Positions 34,836-42,528 of a stretch of 64,000 nucleotides of DNA are shown here, one piece after another. The position numbers were made by a program, and so were the translations under genes. This stretch comes from Pseudothermotoga_B sp051235805 (GTDB lineage: Bacteria; Thermotogota; Thermotogae; Thermotogales; DSM-5069). Location: NCBI RefSeq assembly GCF_051235805.1, contig NZ_JBPNXV010000001.1, forward strand, positions 1,612,001 to 1,676,000, written 5' to 3'. The notes below the pieces were generated by a model. That model was given only the letters and a program-made list of their open reading frames with translations, ran no database searches and was not told the origin of the DNA. Each line of letters starts with the position of its first letter. The first letter of the stretch is position 1.

Positions 34836-35575
34836 TAGATCTGAGGAGCATTAGACCTTATGGAGACCAGATGGGAGATGGAGCTGTACAGCTTTCTTTC
34901 ACCATTCCATTGGAATGTGGTCCACTTGCACGTGAGGTAGCCAAGCACTTTTGTGAGAAATTGGGCTTCCAAGATGTCACTGTGGCAACAATGGAGGACA
35001 TGGGAGAAAACTTCACCTTTTTTGTCGTCTATGCGAAAACGACAATCTCTGTGGATGCTTCAGCGATAAAGATCGTCGCACCCAAGTTCAAGAAGATGAC
35101 ACGTGAGCAACTGGATGATCTAGTGAAAAGAGAGTTCAACAGACAGATAGTTGTGGTTGGTGCAACCGTTGGAACAGACGCACACACGGTTGGACTCGAT
35201 TCAATTCTGAACATGAAAGGTTTCCACGGCGACTACGGTTTAGAAAGATATCATGCCTTCAAGGTTTACAACATGGGTGCCCAAGTTCCTCCGATTGAAC
35301 TCGTGAAAAAGGCACGTGAGGTTCAAGCAGATGTAGTCCTCGTTTCCCAGGTTGTTACCCAGAGAAACATCCATATCAGACACCTTACAGAGTTAATGGA
35401 TCTTCTCTATGCAGAAGGTTTGAGAGAAGATTTGTTGGTGATCGTCGGTGGTCCAAGGATCACACACGAACTCGCTCTAGAACTCGGGTATGATGCTGGT
35501 TTCGGTGCTGGCACTACACCGAGCGATGTCGCCAATTTCATCGTTCAAGAGCTTTTGAGGAAGTTTTCTCGTTGA
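34832..35575 (+). CDS. kamE: Lysine 5,6-aminomutase beta subunit
   Basis: 247 aa. The C-terminal B12-binding fold shows the base-off motif TDAHTVGLDSI (Asp-x-His-x-x-Gly), where His replaces the lower ligand of cobalt. It is followed by VVLVSQVVTQRN and the late glycine segment VIVGGPRITHELA...GYDAGFGAG. The PLP-binding Lys of the family lies just after the B12 motif; NMKGFHG is the candidate. ATG overlaps the kamD stop by 4 nt. The 3' end overlaps the convergent tRNA nucleotidyltransferase gene by 38 nt with no terminator between them. Confidence 0.92.
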   Translation: MIDLRSIRPYGDQMGDGAVQLSFTIPLECGPLAREVAKHFCEKLGFQDVTVATMEDMGENFTFFVVYAKTTISVDASAIKIVAPKFKKMTREQLDDLVKREFNRQIVVVGATVGTDAHTVGLDSILNMKGFHGDYGLERYHAFKVYNMGAQVPPIELVKKAREVQADVVLVSQVVTQRNIHIRHLTELMDLLYAEGLREDLLVIVGGPRITHELALELGYDAGFGAGTTPSDVANFIVQELLRKFSR

Positions 35576-38168
35576 TGAATTTCTTGACGAATTCCTCTTC
35601 CTGATCGTCGGTGATGATACCATCAAGTTTTGCACAGAACAGCTCTTCAAGTATTTCACCGACGATCCTTCCAGCTTTCAAACCAAAGTTCTTCACAAGA
35701 GAATGTCCATCGATCTTTGTCTTCGTTGCTTTCTTTCTTTGGAGAAACTCTTTCAGATAAGCTTGAGACTCCATATCGAGATATGAACTGAGATAGCAGT
35801 AAGCCTCAGGTGTGAAGTCTTTTGAAATCTTGTGGATGTCAGAGAAGTTCAATCTCGAAGAGACTATCTTAGATAAAGGTACGATCATCTTTCTCACCAA
35901 CTTGAGTTCAGTGATGAATGAATTCGAAAGACCATATCTTTCCTTGATCTGATCAAGAGCCGTATCACCGTGGTATTCCAGAAACACGAACATAACGACG
36001 TAAAACCTGTCGATCGAGCCAAAAAAATCTTCAGCCCATGGAATGAAATAGAAGGCTGACCTGAGCTTCTCTTCCATCGCAGACGTGTAGAAAACACCTG
36101 GGAACATTCTCTTTATGACCTCAAATTCAGAGAGTCTCTTCAGCGCGACAGGAGGATCTTTCTCATTGAGAATCTTTTCGAACTCTTGTCTGAGTCTCTG
36201 ACCCGTCACCCTTTCCAAATAACCTTGTTGCACAGCTTGTAGCATCAATTGACTTGTCTGGAGTTCTATTTTGAAACCAAAGCGGGTTTCAAATCTCACC
36301 GCCCTAAGAATTCTGGTTGGGTCTTCCACAAAACTGAGCGTGTGAAGGCACCTTATCAATTTGCTCTCCAAATCCCTCTTCGCACCGAAGAAATCTATCA
36401 AAGTACCAAAACTCTGTGTGTTGAGTTTTATCGCCATAGCGTTTATCGTGAAGTCTCTTCGATAAAGATCCTTCTTTATCGTACTAACTTCAACCTGCGG
36501 TAGTTCCGTTGGAGATTCGTAGTACTCCGTTCGTGCTGTGGCTACATCGATCCTGAAACCATCTTTGAAAAACAAAGAAGCCGTGAGAAATTTTTCATAC
36601 TTGACTAATTTCGCACCAAGTTGAGTTGCCGCGTACTCTGCAAAAGCCAGTCCATCTCTTTCAACAACTATATCCATGTCGTAATTTGGATTACCCATGA
36701 GCAAGTCGCGTACGAAACCGCCCACTATGTAGACAGGCAACTTGATCTCATCACCAAACCTCCCAAGTGTGCGCAGCAGATCTGTAACTCGTTTTGGGAG
36801 ATTGCTTATCAAAAGCTCTCTCACATCTGAAAAAATTATCTGAGTACTCTCATGAACTGTCTTTCTTGGCAAGCGCTTAACTGCATCGGAAAAACTCGCT
36901 CTCATGATATCGGTTCTCGTGATTATTCCAACGAGTATGCCGTGATCAATAACTGGTATTCTACCTATATCGTTTTCGATCATAAGCTGCCTAACCTTGC
37001 TCAAGGGCGTCTCTGGTGAAACAACGACAAGTTTGCTTGACATTATCGATCTTACTGGCGCATTCTGCAAACCATGATTCATAGCCCTGTCTACAGCCTT
37101 CTTTGTCACAATGCCAACTAATTTGTTTCCCTCAATCACCGGCATTCCATTGTGTCCTGTTCTCTCCATTATTTTGTTGACTTCACCTGTAGTCATTTCG
37201 GCATAAGCTACCCTGACAGGGAAAGACATCATATCTTTCGCGCACAACCCGGTGTTGAGATATTTCCTCAACGATTCCAAGACGATTCTTTTAACCTCTG
37301 AAAGGTCTTGTGTGTTGAGCGTACAGCTTGCCGCTTTTCGATGACCTCCGCCACCCAGCTCTGAAATCAGACCACCGATATCAACATCATTAGACGATGT
37401 TCTACCGATAACATGAGTTTTCTTCCCAGTTCTTATGATACAGATCAACGTCTCTACACCTTCAAGATACCAAAGTTTGCTGGTCACCGCATTGAGCCCG
37501 CCCACAAACTTGTCGGTTTCAGCAACACTCACATTCACCGTGACTCCATCTATCTGTAAGGTCTCAAGATTTGATATCAGCGATTCAAAAATCATCTTTT
37601 GGTCATAATTGAGATCATACTTTATGAAATCAGAGACTTCGATCAAATTTGCACCATTCTGGAACAGATATTTGATTGCCTCTATGTCGCGAACGGTTGT
37701 AGTTGTATAGAGCAAATTGCCGGTGTCTTCGTATATCGCAATCGCAAAAAGTGTTGCCTCAATCGAATCAATTTGAATGTTTCTCTTTCTGATCTCTTCG
37801 AGCAACAGAGTAACCGTTGCGCCGACATTCTCTATTTTTCTCTCACCTTTTATCGATATTTCCTTAATGTCAGGATGATGATCAAACACTCTCAACTCAG
37901 AAACCTTCTCCAGAATCATCTGAACTCTCTCGCCCAACCTTTCTTTCGAAGCCGTGTCAACTACGATCAGCGAATCAACAACCTCCTCTGAAAGATCTCT
38001 TTCGGTGAGAAAAGGGTATCTCTCCTCATATATCGAGAGATACTGAGCAAGATTCTGTTGGGGAATACCGCTCAGCAGAACAGTGTGATCTGGAAAGAGT
38101 TTCTTAGCCGCTATACACGAAGCAAAACAATCAAAGTCTGGGTTTTTATGACCTACGATTAGTCTCAA
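35538..38168 (-). CDS. DHH-CBS-tRNA nucleotidyltransferase fusion (CCA/polyA polymerase family)
   Basis: 876 aa, much longer than plain CCA-adding enzymes. Order: DHH phosphoesterase domain (about 1-180, with HKNPDFDC and FDHHPD), DHHA1 (GGGGHRKAA near 272-280), two CBS domains (about 311-425) and a class II nucleotidyltransferase head (GGFVRDLLMG near 483 with metal pair DMD at 497-499, RRDFTINAMA near 570, EDPTRILRAVRFE near 615), then a helical tRNA-binding tail. This multidomain form is known from Thermotogales and relatives. It adds part or all of CCA to tRNA; which bases it adds, and what the DHH part cleaves, is not set by sequence. Confidence 0.92.
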   Translation of the reverse strand: MRLIVGHKNPDFDCFASCIAAKKLFPDHTVLLSGIPQQNLAQYLSIYEERYPFLTERDLSEEVVDSLIVVDTASKERLGERVQMILEKVSELRVFDHHPDIKEISIKGERKIENVGATVTLLLEEIRKRNIQIDSIEATLFAIAIYEDTGNLLYTTTTVRDIEAIKYLFQNGANLIEVSDFIKYDLNYDQKMIFESLISNLETLQIDGVTVNVSVAETDKFVGGLNAVTSKLWYLEGVETLICIIRTGKKTHVIGRTSSNDVDIGGLISELGGGGHRKAASCTLNTQDLSEVKRIVLESLRKYLNTGLCAKDMMSFPVRVAYAEMTTGEVNKIMERTGHNGMPVIEGNKLVGIVTKKAVDRAMNHGLQNAPVRSIMSSKLVVVSPETPLSKVRQLMIENDIGRIPVIDHGILVGIITRTDIMRASFSDAVKRLPRKTVHESTQIIFSDVRELLISNLPKRVTDLLRTLGRFGDEIKLPVYIVGGFVRDLLMGNPNYDMDIVVERDGLAFAEYAATQLGAKLVKYEKFLTASLFFKDGFRIDVATARTEYYESPTELPQVEVSTIKKDLYRRDFTINAMAIKLNTQSFGTLIDFFGAKRDLESKLIRCLHTLSFVEDPTRILRAVRFETRFGFKIELQTSQLMLQAVQQGYLERVTGQRLRQEFEKILNEKDPPVALKRLSEFEVIKRMFPGVFYTSAMEEKLRSAFYFIPWAEDFFGSIDRFYVVMFVFLEYHGDTALDQIKERYGLSNSFITELKLVRKMIVPLSKIVSSRLNFSDIHKISKDFTPEAYCYLSSYLDMESQAYLKEFLQRKKATKTKIDGHSLVKNFGLKAGRIVGEILEELFCAKLDGIITDDQEEEFVKKFINEKTSSKALER

Positions 38169-38949
38169 GTTTTCTCCTCCTGAGTTTTATTTGAGCTCCT
38201 TCTTCTAAGTTGAAAACTTCAGCTGCAGAACCCTGATTTATCGATATTTCAAGATACCCAGAACTGTCTATGTGAACGAGTGCCTTACCCTTCTCTACAT
38301 CACCATAAGCCCTGACATAGCTCAGTTGAAAGGTGTCATTCAGCACAATAGTGTCATCGATATCCCAACCAAGGTTCTTCACAAAAGCGGCTGGTATATT
38401 TGTCTCAACATTTCCAAAACCATCACAGAAAGCCACTTCTCCCAAAACTGACTCTCCTTCAATTTGCGCGATCTTCACCGGCAAAACAATGTAGTTTGGA
38501 AGGACATTGCCTATCTTCTCGAAAGCCACACCGCTTGACAGATGTGCGGCCACTGCAGCAAAGATATCTCGACCATGAAAGGTATTCGAAGATCCGTAAT
38601 GATAGGATTTGTTGTCCAATTCTCTCACTTGCTTCACTCCATACAGGAGGGCAACGTATGTGAAGATGCCATTGTCAGGACCCACATAGAACTGCTCGTT
38701 CTTCGTTCTCATGCAGATACTTTTTCGAGCCGTTCCAACTCCGTAATCGACAACAGCAACGAAAATCGTACCCTCCGGGAAATCCGCAGATGCCCTAAGA
38801 AGAACATGGGCAGCCATTCTCACATCGAAAGGCTTGATATCATGCGTGATATCAATGATGTCCACGTTTGGGTTTATCCTTTTCATAACTGCCTTTGCGA
38901 CACCTACATAGTAACTCTTCAACGACCAATCTGTCAGAAAAGCTATCAC
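38146..38949 (-). CDS. SAM hydrolase / SAM-dependent hydroxide adenosyltransferase (DUF62)
   Basis: 267 aa of the chlorinase/fluorinase-like DUF62 family. Family-type segments: IAFLTDWSLKSYYVGVAKAV at the N-terminus, IIDITHDIKPFDVRMAAHVLLRASADFPEGTIFVAVVDYGVGT, and GPDNGIF. Members without the halide-site features cleave S-adenosylmethionine to adenosine and methionine using water activated by Asp, Arg and His; FHGRDIFAAVAAHL supplies Arg and His. It overlaps the downstream tRNA nucleotidyltransferase by 23 nt, so the two are co-transcribed. Physiological role unclear. Confidence 0.9.
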   Translation of the reverse strand: MIAFLTDWSLKSYYVGVAKAVMKRINPNVDIIDITHDIKPFDVRMAAHVLLRASADFPEGTIFVAVVDYGVGTARKSICMRTKNEQFYVGPDNGIFTYVALLYGVKQVRELDNKSYHYGSSNTFHGRDIFAAVAAHLSSGVAFEKIGNVLPNYIVLPVKIAQIEGESVLGEVAFCDGFGNVETNIPAAFVKNLGWDIDDTIVLNDTFQLSYVRAYGDVEKGKALVHIDSSGYLEISINQGSAAEVFNLEEGAQIKLRRRKLETNRRS

Positions 38950-38997
38950 TCTCTAACCTCCCTTTCTCAATAGAATACCACAACAAAAACTGTTCTC

Positions 38998-39027
38998 TTG
39001 AAATTCTCATTCAAGTGGGTGTATACT
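38998..39027 (+). promoter_or_regulatory. Promoter of the orphan binding protein gene
   Basis: TTGAAA (38998-39003) and TATACT (39022-39027), spacing 18 nt, about 35 nt upstream of the start codon. Confidence 0.7.
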
Positions 39028-39063
39028 TGTGTTGTGAAAAACCTATCACAAGGGGGTATGAAG

Positions 39064-40917
39064 ATGAGAAAGTTTTTGGCGCTCTTTTTGATTCTGGCAG
39101 CTTTGCTGGCATTCGCAGAAGTGAAGAATCCAGACACTATCGTGAAGCTAAACCTTGCCGGCGAGCCAGACACCTTTGACCCACACTTTGCATATGACAC
39201 TGCAAGTGGTGAAGTTTTGAACGAGGTCTACGAGTGTCTCATTCAGTACAAAGGTTCCAGCCTCACAGAATATGAACCAAGACTTGCCACGGCGGTACCT
39301 ACTCTGGAAAACGGTCTCATCAAGGACGATGGTAAGACATTTGTGTTCCCGATCAGAAAAGGCGTAAAGTTCCACAACGGTGCTGAACTCAAGCCAGAAG
39401 ATGTCGAATACAGCTTTGAGAGAGGTCTTTTGTTCGACCCAGCTGGCGGACCAATGTGGATGATGTGGGAAGCTCTCTTTGAAGTCTACTCACTTGAAGA
39501 GTTCGTTGAAAAAATTGCAGGTAAAGCTTACAGCGATATGATCGATTCTAACACCGGTGAGCCACTGCCACAGTACAAAGATACCTTAATCAAGATCTAC
39601 ACAGACTACATTGACCCAGCTATTGAAGTTGATGGAGATAACGTGGTCTTCCGAATGCCAAGACCATTTGGTCCATTCCTATCCATAATTTGTCATTATG
39701 GCTACTGGAGCTCCATCCTGAACAAAGAATGGTCAATCGCACAGGGTTGTTGGGATGGCAAACCAGACAGCTGGTGGAGATACCATGATCTACCAAAAGA
39801 AAAGTCCCCACTGTACGCAAAAACGAATGGTACAGGTCCGTTCAAAGTAGTCGAGTGGGACAGAGCACAGCAGAGAGTGACACTTGAAAGATTTGATCAA
39901 TACTGGAGAGGTCCAGCAAAGGTCAAGAAAGTGATCATTTGGAACGTCGGTGAATGGTCAACGATGAAAGCCATGCTCGAGAAGGGCGATGCAGATATAG
40001 CAGCAGTACCAACACTGTATCTGCCACAAATCGAAAATGCTCAAGGCATTGTGGTAGAAAAACCATTCTCAACACTCACAGTTCACTCACTGCACTTCAA
40101 CTGGAATGTCAGGCCAGATAGTAAATACATAGGTTCTGGTAAGCTCGACGGTGAAGGTATACCACCTGATTTCTTCTCTGATGAACATCTGAGAAAGGCT
40201 TTTGCATACGTCATCAACTACGATGCTGTTATAAAGGACGTACTCAGAGGACTTGGCAAGAGAATACCGACTGACCTGCCAGCAGGTTTGATCGGATACA
40301 ATCCTAACTTCCCACTCTATCAGTTCAGTATAGCCAAGGCGACAGAAGAGTTCAAGAAGGCATGGAATGGAGAAGTTTGGAAGAAAGGATTCAAATTGAC
40401 GTTGCTGTACAACACTGGTAATGAAGTCAGAAGAACAGTTGCAGAAATGATAAAGACATACGTCGAAATGATCAACCCGAAATTCAAAATCGAAGTTCGC
40501 GGTGAGCAATGGCCAACATATCTGACTTCTTACAAAAATGGTTATCTGCCTGCATTTATCATAGGATGGCATGCAGATTATCCAGACCCACACAACTTTA
40601 TACAGACATACTATCACTCAGCCGGAACATACGGTTTCGCTCAAGGTGAAAACTTCAAGAAGTTCGTCTCAACACCAAACCCAGATCTTGGAGGCCGCAG
40701 CTGCAATGAGATAATTGAAGAAGCTGCTACACATCCAGATCCAGCAGTGAGGCAGAAGCTCTACGAGCAAGTCCAGGCATTCGCAATTAAGAATATCCTT
40801 GGTGTTCCTCTGTACGAAGGCATGGGCTTCAGTGTCAGGAGAAGCTGGGTGAAAGGTTGGTTCCACAACGCTATGAGGTCTGGCGAGGATTACTATCACC
40901 TGTGGAAGGAAGAGTAA
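39064..40917 (+). CDS. Oligopeptide-type ABC substrate-binding protein (family 5), orphan
   Basis: About 617 aa. Signal peptide at residues 1-18 (MRKFLALFLILAALLAFA), then an SBP_bac_5 (DppA/OppA-like) fold: LNLAGEPDTFDPHFAYDTASGEVLNEVYE, KFHNGAELKPEDVEYSFER and the C-terminal YHSAGTYGFAQGENFKKF region. The start is ATG 39064, 7 nt after AGGGGG; an earlier ATG at 39058 abuts that site. In hyperthermophiles many family 5 proteins bind oligosaccharides rather than peptides. No permease or ATPase gene is adjacent: it has its own promoter and terminator, so it must use transporter subunits coded elsewhere. Confidence 0.92.
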   Translation: MRKFLALFLILAALLAFAEVKNPDTIVKLNLAGEPDTFDPHFAYDTASGEVLNEVYECLIQYKGSSLTEYEPRLATAVPTLENGLIKDDGKTFVFPIRKGVKFHNGAELKPEDVEYSFERGLLFDPAGGPMWMMWEALFEVYSLEEFVEKIAGKAYSDMIDSNTGEPLPQYKDTLIKIYTDYIDPAIEVDGDNVVFRMPRPFGPFLSIICHYGYWSSILNKEWSIAQGCWDGKPDSWWRYHDLPKEKSPLYAKTNGTGPFKVVEWDRAQQRVTLERFDQYWRGPAKVKKVIIWNVGEWSTMKAMLEKGDADIAAVPTLYLPQIENAQGIVVEKPFSTLTVHSLHFNWNVRPDSKYIGSGKLDGEGIPPDFFSDEHLRKAFAYVINYDAVIKDVLRGLGKRIPTDLPAGLIGYNPNFPLYQFSIAKATEEFKKAWNGEVWKKGFKLTLLYNTGNEVRRTVAEMIKTYVEMINPKFKIEVRGEQWPTYLTSYKNGYLPAFIIGWHADYPDPHNFIQTYYHSAGTYGFAQGENFKKFVSTPNPDLGGRSCNEIIEEAATHPDPAVRQKLYEQVQAFAIKNILGVPLYEGMGFSVRRSWVKGWFHNAMRSGEDYYHLWKEE

Positions 40918-40935
40918 TGAGAATCGATCTTTGTG

Positions 40936-40959
40936 AACCCGGGGGTTCCCCGGGTTTTT
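40936..40959 (+). terminator. Rho-independent terminator of the orphan binding protein gene
   Basis: Stem AACCCGGGG/CCCCGGGTT with a 3-nt loop and a run of T residues, 18 nt after the stop codon. Confidence 0.9.
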
Positions 40960-40995
40960 CATTTTTGATCTGACGATAAGATTTCTTCGACAGTG

Positions 40996-41024
40996 TTGAC
41001 AACCGCAATGCGAAATGATAAAAT
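40996..41024 (+). promoter_or_regulatory. Promoter of the tRNA-Arg/tRNA-Lys (and perhaps infC) unit
   Basis: TTGACA (40996-41001) and TAAAAT (41019-41024), spacing exactly 17 nt, start expected near 41031, just before the first tRNA. Confidence 0.85.
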
Positions 41025-41035
41025 GAAAAAGCGGT

Positions 41036-41110
41036 GCCCCTGTAGTTCAAAGGATAGAACGGCGGATTCCTAATCCGTAAATGGAGGTTCGATTCCTCCC
41101 AGGGGCACCA
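41036..41110 (+). tRNA. tRNA-Arg (CCT)
   Basis: 75 nt with encoded CCA. Acceptor GCCCCTG pairs with CAGGGGC; D-arm GTTC/GAAC; anticodon loop TTCCTAA with anticodon CCT (reads AGG); T-arm GGAGG-TTCGATT-CCTCC; discriminator A. Confidence 0.96.
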
Positions 41111-41118
41111 GACAGATC

Positions 41119-41194
41119 GGGCCGTTAGCTCAGCAGGTAGAGCACCTGACTCTTAATCAGGGGGTCGCAGGTTCGAATCCTGCACGGCCCACCA
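41119..41194 (+). tRNA. tRNA-Lys (CTT)
   Basis: 76 nt with encoded CCA. Acceptor GGGCCGT pairs with ACGGCCC; D-loop AGCAGGTAGA; anticodon loop CTCTTAA with anticodon CTT (reads AAG); T-arm with GTTCGAATC; discriminator A. Eight nt after tRNA-Arg, so the two are co-transcribed. Confidence 0.97.
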
Positions 41195-41313
41195 GCAAAG
41201 CGGAAGCTTCGCTTCCCACCCCAAGACGCAGTCGAAGGGGTTCAGTAAATTGGTCGAATCCAATTCGGGAGGCGGGCTTTTTGCCCGCCATTTCTCATAG
41301 GGAGGTCGGGAGT
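41195..41313 (+). promoter_or_regulatory. Structured leader between tRNA-Lys and infC
   Basis: About 119 nt with several hairpins in series: GGAAGC/GCTTCC near 41202-41216, AATTGG/CCAATT near 41249-41266, and a strong GGCGGGC-TTTTT-GCCCGCC at 41271-41289 just before the infC ribosome site. The last is followed by ATTTCTC, a poor U-run. Possible roles are tRNA 3' processing, an attenuator, or an L20 autoregulation site of the kind known for infC-rpmI-rplT in Firmicutes. Which one applies is not shown. Confidence 0.5.
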
Positions 41314-41832
41314 ATAGAAAAGGAACAGGTCATGTTGAAAAATGAACAAATCAAACATCCCAAAGTCAGGGTAATAGATTCTGATGGGAAACAGATCGGT
41401 GTACTACCAACCAGAGAAGCGATTGAAACTGCGAGAAGACAAGGACTAGATTTGGTACTCGTATCACCAAACAGCGATCCACCTGTGGCAAAGATCATGG
41501 ACTTCGGAAAATACTTGTATCAGGTGTCGAAAAGACAAAAAGAAGCAAAGAAAAGACAAAAACAACAGGAAATCAAGCAGATGAAATTTCGGCTTAAAAT
41601 CGATGAACATGATTACCAAACTAAGTTGAAGCACATCAGAAGATTTCTCGAGGATGGAGACAAAGTCAAGGTTACGATCATGTTCAGAGGAAGAGAGATT
41701 GCCTTCGCAGACAGAGGAAAACAGATTCTCGATAAAGTTGCAAACGATGTGAACGACATAGCCATTGTCGAGGCTGAGGCTAAGCTCGAGGGAAGAGACA
41801 TGTGGATGCAACTAAAGCCCAAGAATACTTGA
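41314..41832 (+). CDS. infC: Translation initiation factor IF-3
   Basis: About 172 aa. Binds the 30S subunit and checks start codons and initiator tRNA. N-domain NEQIKHPKVRVIDSDGKQIGVLPTREAIETARRQGLDLVLVSP; C-domain MDFGKYLYQVSKRQKEAKKRQK, then MKFRLKIDEHDYQTKLKHIRRFLEDGDKVKVTI. AGGGAGGT ends 7 nt before an in-frame ATA (41314-41316), and N-terminal length fits that start; the next ATG (41332) has a weaker AAGGA site and would leave only a three-residue lead before NEQ. E. coli infC uses AUU for self-control, so AUA here would be functionally parallel. First gene of infC-rpmI-rplT. Confidence 0.93.
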   Translation: MEKEQVMLKNEQIKHPKVRVIDSDGKQIGVLPTREAIETARRQGLDLVLVSPNSDPPVAKIMDFGKYLYQVSKRQKEAKKRQKQQEIKQMKFRLKIDEHDYQTKLKHIRRFLEDGDKVKVTIMFRGREIAFADRGKQILDKVANDVNDIAIVEAEAKLEGRDMWMQLKPKNT

Positions 41833-41847
41833 AGGAGGGTCTTGTTC

Positions 41848-42051
41848 ATGGCAAAAACTAAAATGAAGGTCAGCAAGACAGCTGCAAAAAGATTCAGAGT
41901 GACAAAGAACGGCAAGGTCCTTTACAATCACGCTCGAACCAGGCATACAACGGGAAAGAGGAAAAGATCTGCGCTAAGAGTTTTGCGAAAGAAAGATGTT
42001 TTGAGGAAAGGCGACGAAAAAAGGATCAAGAAATTGCTCGCTTTGAGATGA
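41848..42051 (+). CDS. rpmI: Ribosomal protein L35
   Basis: 67 aa basic protein of the large subunit: MAKTKMKVSKTAAKRFRVTKNGK, then RTRHTTGKRKRSALRVLRK, matching L35 along its whole length. ATG 41848 lies about 9 nt after GGAGGG; the frame opens two codons earlier at TTG, less likely. Standard middle position between infC and rplT. Confidence 0.97.
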   Translation: MAKTKMKVSKTAAKRFRVTKNGKVLYNHARTRHTTGKRKRSALRVLRKKDVLRKGDEKRIKKLLALR

Positions 42052-42067
42052 GAGGAGGAAACAGAAT

Positions 42068-42445
42068 ATGAGAATCAAGAGATCGTTGCATGCGAAGAAG
42101 AAAAGAAGAGAGAAATTTTTGAAAGCGGCAAAGGGATATAGAGGAGCAATAAGCAGAAGATATAAACTTGCGAAGCAACACTATTATAGAGCAAGATGGT
42201 ACGCGTTCGTCGGAAGAAAGATCAAGAAAAGAGATTACAGAAGTCTGTGGATTACCAGGATAAACATCGCAGCGCGACAGCATGGATTAAAGTATAACCA
42301 GCTCATACACGGTTTGAAGCTGGCAAATGTGCAAGTTAACAGAAAAATGCTTGCAGAACTCGCCGTGAATGACCCGAATGCCTTTGTCGAGTATGTGAAA
42401 ATAGCGAAAGAGCAACTTGAGAAGCAGATCGTTGGAGCTCATTGA
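42068..42445 (+). CDS. rplT: Ribosomal protein L20
   Basis: 125 aa; slightly longer than usual at the C-terminus. KAAKGYRGAISRRYKLAKQHYYRARWYAFVGRKIKKRDYRSLWITRINAA-type core (here INIAARQHGLKYNQLIHGLKLANV) is diagnostic. Binds 23S rRNA early in assembly and, in other bacteria, its own operon leader. The extension ends VKIAKEQLEKQIVGAH. A strong terminator follows its stop. Confidence 0.97.
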   Translation: MRIKRSLHAKKKRREKFLKAAKGYRGAISRRYKLAKQHYYRARWYAFVGRKIKKRDYRSLWITRINIAARQHGLKYNQLIHGLKLANVQVNRKMLAELAVNDPNAFVEYVKIAKEQLEKQIVGAH

Positions 42446-42448
42446 GTG

Positions 42449-42480
42449 AAGAGGCATCCAATTGGATGCCTCTTTGTGTT
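42449..42480 (+). terminator. Terminator of infC-rpmI-rplT
   Basis: A 26-bp perfect inverted repeat at 42449-42474 (AAGAGGCATCC/GGATGCCTCTT outer arms, AATT centre) followed by TTTGTGTT. The tail runs straight into the -10 box of the hydrogenase promoter. Confidence 0.88.
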
Positions 42481-42485
42481 ATAAT
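42477..42485 (+). promoter_or_regulatory. Extended -10 promoter of the hydrogenase gene
   Basis: TGTTATAAT is a perfect extended -10 element. No good -35 lies at 17 nt because that position is in the preceding terminator stem. Start expected near 42492. Confidence 0.65.
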
Positions 42486-42487
42486 AT

Positions 42488-42505
42488 ATGTGAATCCTTT
42501 AACAA
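42488..42505. promoter_or_regulatory. Candidate Rex (NADH-sensing repressor) operator
   Basis: ATGTGAA-TCCT-TTAACAA resembles the Rex consensus TTGTnAAnnnnTTnACAA, with 5 of 7 symmetric pairs. It covers the predicted transcription start of the hydrogenase gene, so a bound repressor would block it. Rex control of hydrogenase genes is established in other anaerobes. No rex gene is in the window. Confidence 0.45.
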
Positions 42506-42528
42506 ACTGCTCGCGAGGAGGGTTCATT

